Assembly (NCBI GenBank): GCA_947054185.1 | Contig: CAMRVW010000080.1 | Coordinates: forward strand, 1 to 10,038 | Length of the DNA: 10,038 nucleotides | Source: an uncultured Rikenellaceae bacterium | GTDB taxonomy: Bacteria > Bacteroidota > Bacteroidia > Bacteroidales > Rikenellaceae | Direction of reading: 5' to 3' | Shown: positions 1-7,270 of the stretch, in pieces | How positions within the stretch are numbered: the first letter of the stretch is position 1 | Layout: each line of letters begins with the position of its first letter | The notes under the pieces: model-generated | The model's database searches: none | What the model saw: the letters and a program-made list of their open reading frames with translations, nothing else | Told to the model about the DNA's origin: nothing | Made by a program: the position numbers and the translations under genes

Positions 1-32
1 TCATCCTGAGCCAGGATCAAACTCTCCATTGT
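1..32 (-). rRNA. rrs: 16S ribosomal RNA, 5' end only (partial)
   Basis: On the minus strand, positions 25 to 1 read AGAGTTTGATCCTGGCTCAG and continue GATGA, the universal 5' end of bacterial 16S rRNA (the 27F primer site). Aligning to E. coli, where this motif begins at nucleotide 8, puts the mature 5' end near position 32. The rest of the gene runs off the left edge. It is co-oriented with proS. Confidence 0.97.
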
Positions 33-302
33 ATCTTTTTTTTACTAATGTCTTTTAGAGCCTGGCTTACTGAACGTATCAAAAAAATTGACGTAAAAAG
101 CTTGTGCTTACAATCTTTCTTTCTTGAACAGTTATTTCAAAGACCTCTGTCAGTTGTCAAAACCCACAACTTCACTCTTTCGAGCCATCCTCATAAAGCG
201 AGACAGGCCACAAAGATATTACAAATATTTCAGATTACAAAATATAATCTGAATTTCATCGTTATTTCTTGAAAGAGCATCGTGATTCGATTTTCAAAAT
301 CA
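33..302 (-). ncRNA. rRNA operon leader (5' external transcribed spacer)
   Basis: This stretch lies between the predicted rRNA start point and the mature 16S end, and no credible reading frame fills it. It is A/T-rich with long T runs next to the 16S end. At 133-145 the minus strand reads GGTCTTTGAAATA, resembling the boxA antitermination element of rRNA leaders; this assignment is tentative. The leader probably pairs with sequence beyond the 16S 3' end to form the processing stem, but that partner is outside the window. Confidence 0.7.
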
Positions 303-304
303 CG
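281..304 (-). other. Hairpin at the start of the rRNA leader transcript
   Basis: CGTGATT (281-287) and AATCACG (298-304) are perfect inverted repeats with a 10-nt loop. A nested GATTTT/AAAATC pairing is an alternative. Given the promoter boxes, the start point falls near 302, so this stem would sit at the very 5' end of the leader RNA. Its role is unknown; it could protect the leader or be chance in A/T-rich DNA. Confidence 0.45.
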
Positions 305-308
305 GGTG

Positions 309-339
309 CAAATGTACGCATTATTTTTATATCTCCAAA
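309..339 (-). promoter_or_regulatory. rRNA operon promoter (Bacteroidota type)
   Basis: On the minus strand a -33 box TTTG (339-336) is separated by exactly 19 nt from a -7 box TACATTTG (316-309). This matches the Bacteroidota primary-sigma consensus TTTG-N19-TAnnTTTG without mismatch. A/T tracts directly upstream (about 340-375) resemble an UP element. It lies about 280 bp before the 16S end and reads into it. Confidence 0.9.
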
Positions 340-478
340 TTTTTTCGAATAAAAAATTTACAAAGCACCTCTTAACTTAATTTAAAACACTACAAAACAA
401 TAATTTACATCTATAATAAAAATCAATGACACATCAAATTCAAACACACTTATAACACCACCACACCCTTATGCACAA
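340..478. other. A/T-rich intergenic DNA upstream of the rRNA promoter
   Basis: This completes the gene-free stretch between 16S and proS. It is strongly A/T-rich with A tracts near the promoter. I see no second TTTG-N19-TAnnTTTG pair, no RNA gene and no plausible small gene in it. Confidence 0.6.
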
Positions 479-481
479 ACA

Positions 482-510
482 AAAAATCCCCGCTCTTTGC
501 AGGGATTTTT
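482..510 (-). terminator. Rho-independent terminator of proS
   Basis: AAAAATCCC (482-490) pairs perfectly with GGGATTTTT (502-510) around an 11-nt loop. On the minus strand the arm ends in a T run, 16 nt after the proS stop codon, which separates proS from the rRNA promoter. Confidence 0.85.
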
Positions 511-526
511 AGTAACATTTGGCAAT

Positions 527-2011
527 CTAATAGGCTATTGCAAAAAGCACCCTGTGGTGCGACGGCTTACCGGTAAGGATGCACTTGCCCTCTTCAGGCT
601 CGACATCGAAAGGTATGCAACGTATCGTGGCCTTGGTCTCCTCTTTGATTCGCTCCTCGGTCTCGACGGTACCATCCCAGTGTGCAGATATGAATCCACC
701 CTTCTCTTTGAGCACTTTCTTGAACTCATCATAAGTGTCAACCTTGGTTATCATGCTATTACGATAATCAAGAGCCTTTTTATAGATATTGTTCTGAATG
801 TCGTCCATAAGGGCTGTCACTCTTGCGACCAACCCTTCCTGAGGCACATTTTCTTTCTCTAACGTATCGCGACGCACCAACTCTATGGTACCGTTTTGTA
901 CATCGCGCGGCCCCATTGCCAAGCGAACGGGCACACCCTTAAGCTCATATTCGGCAAATTTGAAGCCAGAACGCACATTGTCGCGATCGTCTATCTTAAC
1001 ACTCAAGCCGGCAGCCTTAAGCTGAGCGGCTATCTCGTCTAACTTGGCAGTTATGGCCGACAACTCCTCTTCACCTTTGTATATAGGTATAAGCACCACC
1101 TGTATCGGCGCCAGCTTAGGCGGCAACACCAACCCGTTATTGTCGGAATGTGCCATTATAAGTGCCCCCATAAGACGTGTGGAAACGCCCCATGAAGTGG
1201 CCCACACATATTCCTGCTTACCCTCTTTGTTTGTGAATGTGACATCGAATGCCTTGGCGAAATTCTGCGCCAGGAAATGCGATGTACCCGACTGCAACGC
1301 CTTGCCGTCTTGCATTAAGGCCTCGATGGTAAGAGTGTCTTCCGCACCTGCAAACCGTTCGTTTTCACTCTTATGGCCGACAATAACAGGCAACGCCATC
1401 CATTCGGTGGCAAATTTCTCATACACGCCTATCATCTTTTCGGCCTCGGCGACAGCCTCCTCTTTGGTGGCATGTGCGGTGTGTCCCTCTTGCCACAGGA
1501 ACTCTGCCGTGCGCAAGAACAGACGCGTACGCATCTCCCAACGCACCACATTGGCCCACTGATTACAAAGTATGGGCAGGTCACGATATGAGTGTATCCA
1601 GTTTTTATATGTATTCCATATTATGGTCTCCGAGGTGGGACGCACGATAAGCTCCTCTTCAAGCTTGGCATCGGGATCGACAACGACACCCTGTCCGTTG
1701 TCTGCGTTTTTGAGGCGGTAATGGGTTACCACGGCACACTCTTTGGCAAAACCCTCGACATGGTTGGCCTCTTTGCTAAAAAACGACTTGGGTATGAACA
1801 ACGGGAAATAGGCATTTTCATGCCCCGTATCTTTAAACATCTGGTCGAGTGCACGTTGCATTTTTTCCCATATAGCGTAACCGTAAGGTTTTATCACCAT
1901 GCAACCGCGAACGGCAGAATTTTCCGCAAGCCCCGCCTTAACGACGAGATTGTTATACCACTGCGAGTAATTGTCGTCCATCGCAACGACATGTTTCAGC
2001 TCTTTAGCCAT
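527..2011 (-). CDS. proS: Proline--tRNA ligase (ProRS, archaeal/eukaryal-type)
   Basis: Charges tRNA-Pro with proline in the cytoplasm. The protein has 494 aa, a normal length for the editing-domain-free ProRS type of Bacteroidota. Class II synthetase signatures are visible: RPTSET near residues 124-129, motif 2 with RWEMR...WQEGHTAH at about 157-180, and motif 3 SWGVSTRLMGALI at about 273-285. A HGTP anticodon-binding domain follows (about 302-405). The C-terminal zinc-type domain (about 415-494) has Cys465 and Cys477 and ends in a terminal Tyr (FAIAY). The start MAKELKHV at 2011 was chosen because Bacteroides ProRS begins the same way; an in-frame ATG at 2050 would add 13 unlike residues. 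No Shine-Dalgarno sequence precedes it. It lies 123 nt after the HU-like gene on the same strand and has its own terminator. Confidence 0.96.
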   Translation of the reverse strand: MAKELKHVVAMDDNYSQWYNNLVVKAGLAENSAVRGCMVIKPYGYAIWEKMQRALDQMFKDTGHENAYFPLFIPKSFFSKEANHVEGFAKECAVVTHYRLKNADNGQGVVVDPDAKLEEELIVRPTSETIIWNTYKNWIHSYRDLPILCNQWANVVRWEMRTRLFLRTAEFLWQEGHTAHATKEEAVAEAEKMIGVYEKFATEWMALPVIVGHKSENERFAGAEDTLTIEALMQDGKALQSGTSHFLAQNFAKAFDVTFTNKEGKQEYVWATSWGVSTRLMGALIMAHSDNNGLVLPPKLAPIQVVLIPIYKGEEELSAITAKLDEIAAQLKAAGLSVKIDDRDNVRSGFKFAEYELKGVPVRLAMGPRDVQNGTIELVRRDTLEKENVPQEGLVARVTALMDDIQNNIYKKALDYRNSMITKVDTYDEFKKVLKEKGGFISAHWDGTVETEERIKEETKATIRCIPFDVEPEEGKCILTGKPSHHRVLFAIAY

Positions 2012-2115
2012 TTTATCTTTATTAATTACATTTTTGACAAGACGGCGCACACGCCCTCACAAGCCACCAAAAACTTATCTTGCACCGCACTTAAAGCGAC
2101 ACAAGAGAATAATAC

Positions 2116-2132
2116 CTATATTAATAATATAG
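2116..2132. other. Small A/T-rich hairpin between the HU-like gene and proS
   Basis: CTATATT (2116-2122) and AATATAG (2126-2132) are perfect inverted repeats with a 3-nt loop, just past the stop of the HU-like gene. There is no U tract and the stem is A/U-rich, so it is a weak terminator at best; it could be a processing site or a protein-binding palindrome. Confidence 0.35.
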
Positions 2133-2134
2133 AA

Positions 2135-3214
2135 CTATTGTGCATCGGGCACATTGGTGGTGTGATCTCCCACCTGCTCCATCAACAACTGATCGTCGAG
2201 AGGAGTCTCGTTACCGAATATGAAGCCGTACAACACCACTCCTATGGCCAGCAACAAAGCTATCACGGCCACATAAAACACCGTGTTGCCGCTCTTGGAC
2301 TTGGCGCCCTGCGTCCCCTGCTGTTGCGGACGCGGACGAGGCCTGCCCGCCTGAGGCTGAGCGCCGGGCTTACCCGGCTGCTGGGGCTGGCGATTGCCGT
2401 AAAGATTTTCTCGATGCTGCATGCGGTTTTGCGCACGTCCTATAGGCTGTTGCCCCATAGGCGGAGGTGTCTGCGCTCCACCTCCATAAGGCATGTAACC
2501 CGTCTGAGCACCGGGATATTGCCCCGCACCCTGCCCCTGCTGGGGCTGACCCTGAGATGCCGGCGGAGGTGTCACTATCGGATTATAGAAACTTGCACCC
2601 ACAGGACCGTTACCTGCATTGCGAGGGTCGTAATCGTTATCGAACGACCCCTGAGTCTCTCGCTCGCGATAAGGAGCTTTAGCCTCGGGGCGCGGCTCGA
2701 CAGGCTCTTTTTTCTCCTGCGCGCGCGCCCTGCCCTGCTCGCTTCGGCTTACAATCTCATTGACCGAAGCGGCAAGCTCGCCAAGCAGCTCGTCTCTGTT
2801 CTTATCGCGCTGATTGACCGTCTTTGCCAGCTCTTCTTGCTGACTTGCACCCGCCTCTTGCTCAAGCACACGCTGATGCACCGGAGCCGCTTCATTGGGT
2901 TTGGCAAGATAGATGACACCGTTGGCATCATACTTAAGCACCCCCACTCCCTCTATAACATACTGACCGCGTGTGTCTAACGAGTTTTTGATCTGTGACA
3001 CATACTCTTTGAGAATCTCTTTGGCATCGTCGGCCTCTATTCCGGCCCAACTCTCTATTGCCGAAAGCAAAACGCCATCATCCTTTTTCAAGAAAGGCAC
3101 AAACACGAGAATCACCCCCACGCCGTCGATATTTTTACGAATAAAGGCCCCCAAATCGGGTATTATAAGCCTTTTATTACGCTGCAAACAAGTGATTAAC
3201 AGTTTATTTATCAT
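2135..3214 (-). CDS. HU-CCDC81-like domain protein with a C-terminal membrane anchor
   Basis: A 359-aa protein. Residues about 1-105 resemble the HU-CCDC81 branch of the HU/IHF DNA-binding superfamily: MINKLLITCLQ, then IIPDLGAFIRK (about 17-27), and the second HU-like part with VIEGVGVLKYDANG (about 86-99). Residues about 110-165 are charged and probably helical. Residues about 165-308 are a low-complexity linker rich in Pro, Gln, Gly and Arg. A single hydrophobic segment (about 311-333) and a 26-residue acidic tail end the protein. The expected topology puts the HU domain in the cytoplasm and the tail in the periplasm. Related Bacteroidota proteins often end in a SPOR domain; none is visible here. 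The start at 3214 gives the conserved MINK opening; an upstream in-frame ATG at 3325 would add 37 residues unlike the family. DNA or envelope tethering is inferred. Confidence 0.8.
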   Translation of the reverse strand: MINKLLITCLQRNKRLIIPDLGAFIRKNIDGVGVILVFVPFLKKDDGVLLSAIESWAGIEADDAKEILKEYVSQIKNSLDTRGQYVIEGVGVLKYDANGVIYLAKPNEAAPVHQRVLEQEAGASQQEELAKTVNQRDKNRDELLGELAASVNEIVSRSEQGRARAQEKKEPVEPRPEAKAPYRERETQGSFDNDYDPRNAGNGPVGASFYNPIVTPPPASQGQPQQGQGAGQYPGAQTGYMPYGGGAQTPPPMGQQPIGRAQNRMQHRENLYGNRQPQQPGKPGAQPQAGRPRPRPQQQGTQGAKSKSGNTVFYVAVIALLLAIGVVLYGFIFGNETPLDDQLLMEQVGDHTTNVPDAQ

Positions 3215-3261
3215 AGATTCAAAATAAATTACATATAAATCTGCGTCACACAATTTCCGTG

Positions 3262-3289
3262 CGAAAATAGTGTTCACGCCCCTGCCAAA
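3262..3289 (-). promoter_or_regulatory. Candidate promoter of the HU-like gene
   Basis: On the minus strand TTTG (3289-3286) precedes TATTTTCG (3269-3262), which has one mismatch to TAnnTTTG. The spacing is 16 nt, shorter than the usual 19. The start point would fall about 40 nt before the ATG at 3214. Tentative. Confidence 0.35.
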
Positions 3290-3467
3290 CGACCTTTCGA
3301 CACCTGACAACGAGGCTGCCGGCAACCGTCACAGCTTTGCCAAACATCTGTTTTTCTTGAATTTATCTTGACAAAACCGGCTTGGTCACTTACTTTCATG
3401 CAGTCTCTTTACCACTCAAAGGTATAAAAAATAATGTGAATAATTCAACTTTTCTAACAATTTTACA

Positions 3468-3475
3468 TACATTTG
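3468..3475 (+). promoter_or_regulatory. Candidate -7 box of the speA promoter
   Basis: TACATTTG is a perfect match to the Bacteroidota -7 consensus and the same octamer as in the rRNA promoter of this window. No clear TTTG lies 19-21 nt upstream. The predicted start near 3482 would give a leader of about 75 nt before the ATG at 3558. Confidence 0.5.
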
Positions 3476-3557
3476 TAATGCGATCGCGGGCGGTAAAATT
3501 GGCACAAACGCGCATAAACGCACAACAACTAATTGTAAAACACCTTCTTAGCCAAGA

Positions 3558-4958
3558 ATGAAGAACAAGTACATCGACCTTATCGAGCAGACTTTCGAGT
3601 TTCCTCAGGACGAATTTTCAGTCACCGACTCGGAATTGAACTTCCACGATGTTCCGCTTATGGACATCATAAAGCAATACGGCACCCCTTTGAAGATCAG
3701 TTATCTGCCCAAGATAAGCAGTCAGATACAACGCGCCAAGCGTCTTTTCAACGTGGCCATGGCCAAGGTCGACTATAAAGGCACATACAATTATTGTTAC
3801 TGCACCAAAAGCTCTCATTTTTCGTTCATACTCGAAGAGGCTCTCAAAAACGACATCAACCTGGAGACCTCGTCGGCATACGATGTTTTTCTTGTCGGGT
3901 CGCTCTATGAAAACGGGGTGATAGACAAAGACACATATATCGTGTGCAACGGCTTCAAGCGTAACCTTTACGTCGAAAACATAGCCTCGCTGGTAAACCG
4001 AGGTTTTGTCAACACCGTGGCCGTTCTCGACAACAAAGAGGAGTTCGACGCCTTAGACGGTCTTATAGACAAGAACAAGCAGCTTAAACTCGGCATACGC
4101 ATAGCCTCTGAGGAGGAGCCCAAGTTTGAGTTTTACACCTCGCGTCTGGGCATACGTTACAACGACATCATCGACTTTTACACCGAAAAGATACGCGGCA
4201 ACGACAGGTTCAAGCTGGAGATGCTGCACTTCTTCATAAACACCGGCATTCGCGACACGGCCTATTACTGGAGCGAGCTTAACAAATGTCTCAACGTTTA
4301 CTGCAAGCTCAAGAAGGAGTGCCCCGAGCTCAAGTCGCTCAACATAGGCGGCGGCTTCCCCATAAAGAACTCGCTGGGTTTCAACTATGATTACGGTTAC
4401 ATGACCGAAGAGATCATAGAGCAGATAAAGAACATCTGCAACCAATACGACGTGGATGAGCCCAACATATTCACCGAGTTCGGCTCGTTCACCGTGGGCG
4501 AGAGCGGCGCCACCCTCTTTTCGATACTCAACCAGAAGCAGCAAAACGACCGCGAGCTGTGGTATATGATAGACAGCTCTTTCATGACCACCCTGCCCGA
4601 CACATGGGGGTTGAACCAACGTTACATATTGCTGGCCATAAACAACTGGGACAAAGAGTATCAGCGGGTGTTCTTAGGCGGTCTCACCTGCGACAGTGAA
4701 GACTATTACAACGCCGAGGCCCACTCCAATGCCATCTATCTGCCCAAGTTCGAGAAGGGCACACCTCAATACATCGGTTTTTTCCATACGGGCGCTTATC
4801 AGGAATCGCTCGGCGGTTACGGCGGCATACAACACTGCCTCATACCCGCCCCCAAGCATATAATAATAGACCGCGACAAAGACACCAACGACTATTATAC
4901 CCGTCTGTTCGCCAAAGAGCAGAGCTATAGGTCGATGTTGCGCATACTCGGCTATTGA
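3558..4958 (+). CDS. speA: PLP-dependent arginine decarboxylase, short Bacteroidota form
   Basis: A 466-aa fold-III PLP decarboxylase (alanine racemase/ODC superfamily), most like the short proteins annotated as arginine decarboxylase in Flavobacteriia. It would make agmatine, the entry to putrescine and spermidine. Visible features: YNYCYCTKSSH (78-87) with Lys84 as the likely Schiff-base lysine; LHFFINTG (223-230) in the place of the substrate/PLP histidine motif; GGGFP (264-268) for phosphate binding; TEFGSF (306-311); GLTCDSED (375-382) with the probable catalytic Cys378; and GAYQ (412-415). It is much shorter than the roughly 630-aa SpeA of E. coli and Bacteroides. The substrate is inferred from homology, and a related basic amino acid or carboxynorspermidine is possible. 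No Shine-Dalgarno sequence precedes the start. The fumarase gene follows 49 nt downstream. Confidence 0.82.
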   Translation: MKNKYIDLIEQTFEFPQDEFSVTDSELNFHDVPLMDIIKQYGTPLKISYLPKISSQIQRAKRLFNVAMAKVDYKGTYNYCYCTKSSHFSFILEEALKNDINLETSSAYDVFLVGSLYENGVIDKDTYIVCNGFKRNLYVENIASLVNRGFVNTVAVLDNKEEFDALDGLIDKNKQLKLGIRIASEEEPKFEFYTSRLGIRYNDIIDFYTEKIRGNDRFKLEMLHFFINTGIRDTAYYWSELNKCLNVYCKLKKECPELKSLNIGGGFPIKNSLGFNYDYGYMTEEIIEQIKNICNQYDVDEPNIFTEFGSFTVGESGATLFSILNQKQQNDRELWYMIDSSFMTTLPDTWGLNQRYILLAINNWDKEYQRVFLGGLTCDSEDYYNAEAHSNAIYLPKFEKGTPQYIGFFHTGAYQESLGGYGGIQHCLIPAPKHIIIDRDKDTNDYYTRLFAKEQSYRSMLRILGY

Positions 4959-5007
4959 TTCTTCCAACGCAGGCAACTTTTTGACAAAACCAAAAAACAC
5001 ATAAACC

Positions 5008-6612
5008 ATGTCAGAATTCAAATACCAGGAGCCCTTCCCGTTAGGTGCCGACACGACGGAATATCGTCTTCTCACCCGCGATTACGTATCTGTCGTCGAG
5101 TGCGACGGACGCCGCATACTCAAGGTTGACCCCGCCGGACTGGAGCTGCTCTCACGCGAGGCTTTCAAAGACGTGTCGTTCTATCTGCGCGCCTCTCACC
5201 TCGAAAAGCTCGCCTCAATACTCAACGACCCTGAAGCCACCGACAACGACCGCTTCGTGGCATACACCATGCTTGCCAACCAGGTGGTGTCGGCCGAGGG
5301 CGAGCTTCCCACCTGCCAAGACACCGGCACCGCCATCGTCATAGGCAAAAAGGGTGAAAACGTATATACCGGCGCATGCGATGCCGAGCACCTGTCGAAA
5401 GGCGTATGGCAGACCTATCAGGATTGCAACCTCCGCTTCTCGCAGGTGGTGCCTTTCACCATGACGGAAGAGAAAAACAGCGGCAACAACCTCCCCGCCC
5501 AGATAGACATTTACGCCACGGGCGGCAACAAATACGAGTTTCTGTTCATCACCAAGGGGGGCGGCTCTGCCAACAAGACATTCCTCTATCAGCAGACCAA
5601 AGCCCTTCTGAACGAAGAGTCGCTCACCAAGTTCATCACCGAGAAGATCAAAGACCTCGGCACATCGGCCTGCCCGCCCTATCACCTTGCCGTGGTCATA
5701 GGCGGCACATCGGCCGAGGCCAACCTGGCAGTGGTCAAGAAAGCATCTGCCGGCTATCTCGACCACCTGCCCACCGAAGGCAACGAGGGCGGACGTGCCT
5801 TCCGCGACCTCGAATGGGAGAAGAAGATCACCGAGATATGCCGCAAGAGCGGTGTCGGCGCACAGTTCGGCGGCAAATATCTGGTGCATGACGTGCGCGT
5901 GATACGCATGCCGCGCCACGCAGCCTCTTGCCCCGTGGGCATAGGCGTAAGTTGCAGCGCCGACCGCAACATAAAAGCCAAAATCACCGAAGAGGGTATC
6001 TTCCTCGAACAACTCGAAAAGAACCCCGCGCGCTTCATGCCCGCCAAGGCTCCGGCCCTCTCGCCCGCCGTTGAGATAGACCTCGACGAAGGCATGGACA
6101 AGGTGCTTGCCGAGCTGACCAAACACCCCATAAAGACACGCCTCAACATCAAAGGCACACTCATAGTGGCACGCGACATCGCCCACGCCGAAATCAAGAA
6201 GATGCTCGACGCCGGCAAACCCATGCCCGACTATTTCAAGAAACATCCCGTCTATTACGCCGGCCCGGCCAAGACACCTAAGGGCATGGCCTCGGGCAGC
6301 TTCGGCCCCACCACGGCAGGACGCATGGACCCCTATGTCGACCTGTTCCAGTCGCACGGCGGCTCTATGGTCATGGTTGCCAAGGGTAACCGCTCTCAGG
6401 CAGTCACCGATGCATGCAAAAAACACGGCGGCTTCTATCTCGGCTCCATAGGCGGGCCGGCAGCCATACTGGCCAAAAACAGCATCAAATCGGTCGAGGT
6501 GGTCGACTTCCCCGAGCTTGGCATGGAGGCGGTGCGTAAGATATACGTCGAAAACTTCCCCGCATTCATAATCGTGGACGACAAAGGCAACGACTTCTTC
6601 AAACAGCTGTAA
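5008..6612 (+). CDS. fumA: Class I fumarate hydratase ([4Fe-4S])
   Basis: Interconverts fumarate and (S)-malate in the cytoplasm. In gut Bacteroidales this step belongs to the reductive branch leading to succinate and propionate. The 534-aa protein has the single-chain FumA/FumB layout. The alpha part (about 45-335) carries cluster cysteines Cys103 (LPTCQDTG), Cys222 (ACPPYH) and Cys316 (GVSCSADRN), each offset by two from E. coli FumA Cys105/224/318. IGGTSAEANL (231-240) lies between. The beta part follows from about 375, with GSFGPTTAGRMDPYVD (430-445) and GSIGGPAA (479-486). The 49-nt gap after speA shows no TAnnTTTG box, so the two genes may share a transcript. A strong terminator follows 14 nt after the stop. 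The symbol follows E. coli usage. Confidence 0.95.
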   Translation: MSEFKYQEPFPLGADTTEYRLLTRDYVSVVECDGRRILKVDPAGLELLSREAFKDVSFYLRASHLEKLASILNDPEATDNDRFVAYTMLANQVVSAEGELPTCQDTGTAIVIGKKGENVYTGACDAEHLSKGVWQTYQDCNLRFSQVVPFTMTEEKNSGNNLPAQIDIYATGGNKYEFLFITKGGGSANKTFLYQQTKALLNEESLTKFITEKIKDLGTSACPPYHLAVVIGGTSAEANLAVVKKASAGYLDHLPTEGNEGGRAFRDLEWEKKITEICRKSGVGAQFGGKYLVHDVRVIRMPRHAASCPVGIGVSCSADRNIKAKITEEGIFLEQLEKNPARFMPAKAPALSPAVEIDLDEGMDKVLAELTKHPIKTRLNIKGTLIVARDIAHAEIKKMLDAGKPMPDYFKKHPVYYAGPAKTPKGMASGSFGPTTAGRMDPYVDLFQSHGGSMVMVAKGNRSQAVTDACKKHGGFYLGSIGGPAAILAKNSIKSVEVVDFPELGMEAVRKIYVENFPAFIIVDDKGNDFFKQL

Positions 6613-6626
6613 AGCCATAAGATAAC

Positions 6627-6664
6627 AAAAGAGAGCCGACAGACGCATCTGTCGGCTCTCTTTT
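6627..6664. terminator. Strong bidirectional Rho-independent terminator
   Basis: A perfect 17-bp stem (6627-6643 with 6648-6664) around the loop CGCA has A runs on one arm and T runs on the other. It ends the fumarase transcript on the plus strand. On the minus strand the stem is followed by TTTTGTTAT, so it can also stop the convergent transcript from the M15/spanin-like pair. Confidence 0.95.
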
Positions 6665-6711
6665 CATATATCAGGGTCGGACTCTTGCATATCGACTGTG
6701 CCCTATGGTTT

Positions 6712-6764
6712 GCTCCAGCTAAAACCACCATGCCGGCAGTTCAACGCCCTGCAAGAGCAATAAC
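6712..6764 (-). repeat. 53-bp direct repeat, copy A (stray duplicate of a gene tail)
   Basis: Aligns without gaps to 6793-6845 at 42 of 53 positions (about 79%). The 12-mer GCTAAAACCACC is identical in both. On the minus strand this copy reads MLLLLQGVELPAWWF then TAG, in the same frame as the real tail SLLLLLGIARVVRWF then TAG. It lies downstream of the real stop codon and has no start or gene body of its own, so it looks like a decayed duplication. Confidence 0.75.
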
Positions 6765-6792
6765 ATCCACGCATTGCTTACACCCACACAAG

Positions 6793-6845
6793 GCTCCCGC
6801 TAAAACCACCTTACCACCCGTGCAATGCCCAGCAACAGTAATAAC
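6793..6845 (-). repeat. 53-bp direct repeat, copy B (end of the spanin-like gene)
   Basis: Partner of 6712-6764, offset by 81 bp. It covers the last 15 codons, the stop codon and 7 nt beyond of the spanin-like gene, that is, most of its C-terminal membrane segment. Confidence 0.75.
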
Positions 6846-7270
6846 GATATAACGACAAGAGCCGCCTCGCCCAACCTCATACGCACCTTTTGCCATGCCG
6901 TGGGGCGGTTAACCTCCACAGTGCGCACAATATCGACACGATGCTCCTCATACCTGTCTTTGAGAGTCATATACACCTCCATCGAGTCGACCACCGCCTT
7001 GGCGGTCAACACATTATCAGTTATCATCACCACGGGAGGCTTGGCTCTGTCGCCCGACTCATACTCTATTATACGGCTCAGATGCGCCTGTCCGAGACTG
7101 TCGCACTCCACAAGTGCCTGAATCAACGAACTGTCGGCCTCTATCCTGACGACAGTGTCGCGCAATATCTCCCTTACAAACACACTGTCACGACTCTCTT
7201 TCACAAGATGCGGAAGCGGCCTGCAACCACAGACGGCAACCGCAAACACCATCATAAACACCCCTCTCAT
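6800..7270 (-). CDS. Small lipobox-plus-TM protein, u-spanin-like
   Basis: A 156-aa protein from the ATG at 7270. The N-terminus is a short hydrophobic signal ending in VCGC (13-16), a plausible though imperfect lipobox with Cys16 as lipidation site. A polar middle (about 20-128) is predicted by eye to be helical and extended, with RDSVFVREILRDTVVRIE near 27-44, a pattern typical of small phage-derived Bacteroidota lipoproteins. A single hydrophobic segment (about 136-155, run of five Leu) ends at RVVRWF. An outer-membrane lipid anchor plus a C-terminal inner-membrane helix is the layout of unimolecular spanins such as phage T1 gp11. The start overlaps the stop of the M15 gene as ATGA, indicating translational coupling; an ATG at 7285 would add five residues. 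The function is inferred from topology and neighbour; a domesticated envelope protein is the alternative. Confidence 0.65.
   Translation of the reverse strand: MRGVFMMVFAVAVCGCRPLPHLVKESRDSVFVREILRDTVVRIEADSSLIQALVECDSLGQAHLSRIIEYESGDRAKPPVVMITDNVLTAKAVVDSMEVYMTLKDRYEEHRVDIVRTVEVNRPTAWQKVRMRLGEAALVVISLLLLLGIARVVRWF

Larger units (their letters stand above)
3215..3557. other. Divergent intergenic region between the HU-like gene and speA
   Basis: This 343-nt gap separates two genes that point away from each other, so it should hold both promoters. I see one fair minus-strand promoter candidate (3262-3289) and one plus-strand -7 box (3468-3475). A second, weaker plus-strand pair is TTG at 3368-3370 and TACTTTCA at 3391-3398. 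No RNA gene or convincing small ORF is seen. Confidence 0.6.

Noticed and set aside
2012..2050. Upstream in-frame ATG giving proS 13 extra residues
   Set aside because: MAKELK is the conserved ProRS start in Bacteroidales and the extension is unlike the family.
1592..2980. A 462-codon plus-strand frame across the start of proS and the HU-like gene
   Set aside because: It is antisense to two recognisable genes, and its Arg/Leu-rich product is the mirror of their codons and of the Pro/Gln linker.
3215..3325. Upstream in-frame ATG giving the HU-like protein 37 extra residues
   Set aside because: The family starts at MINKLL, and the extension would cover the likely promoter at 3262-3289.
4053..4619. 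A 188-codon frame antisense to speA
   Set aside because: It is a shadow of the decarboxylase frame, whose PLP motifs are clear; no motif is seen in the antisense product.
5215..6648. A 477-codon open frame antisense to the fumarase gene
   Set aside because: The plus-strand frame is an unmistakable class I fumarase with all cluster cysteines; the antisense frame is open because of the G/C-rich third codon positions and matches no known pattern.
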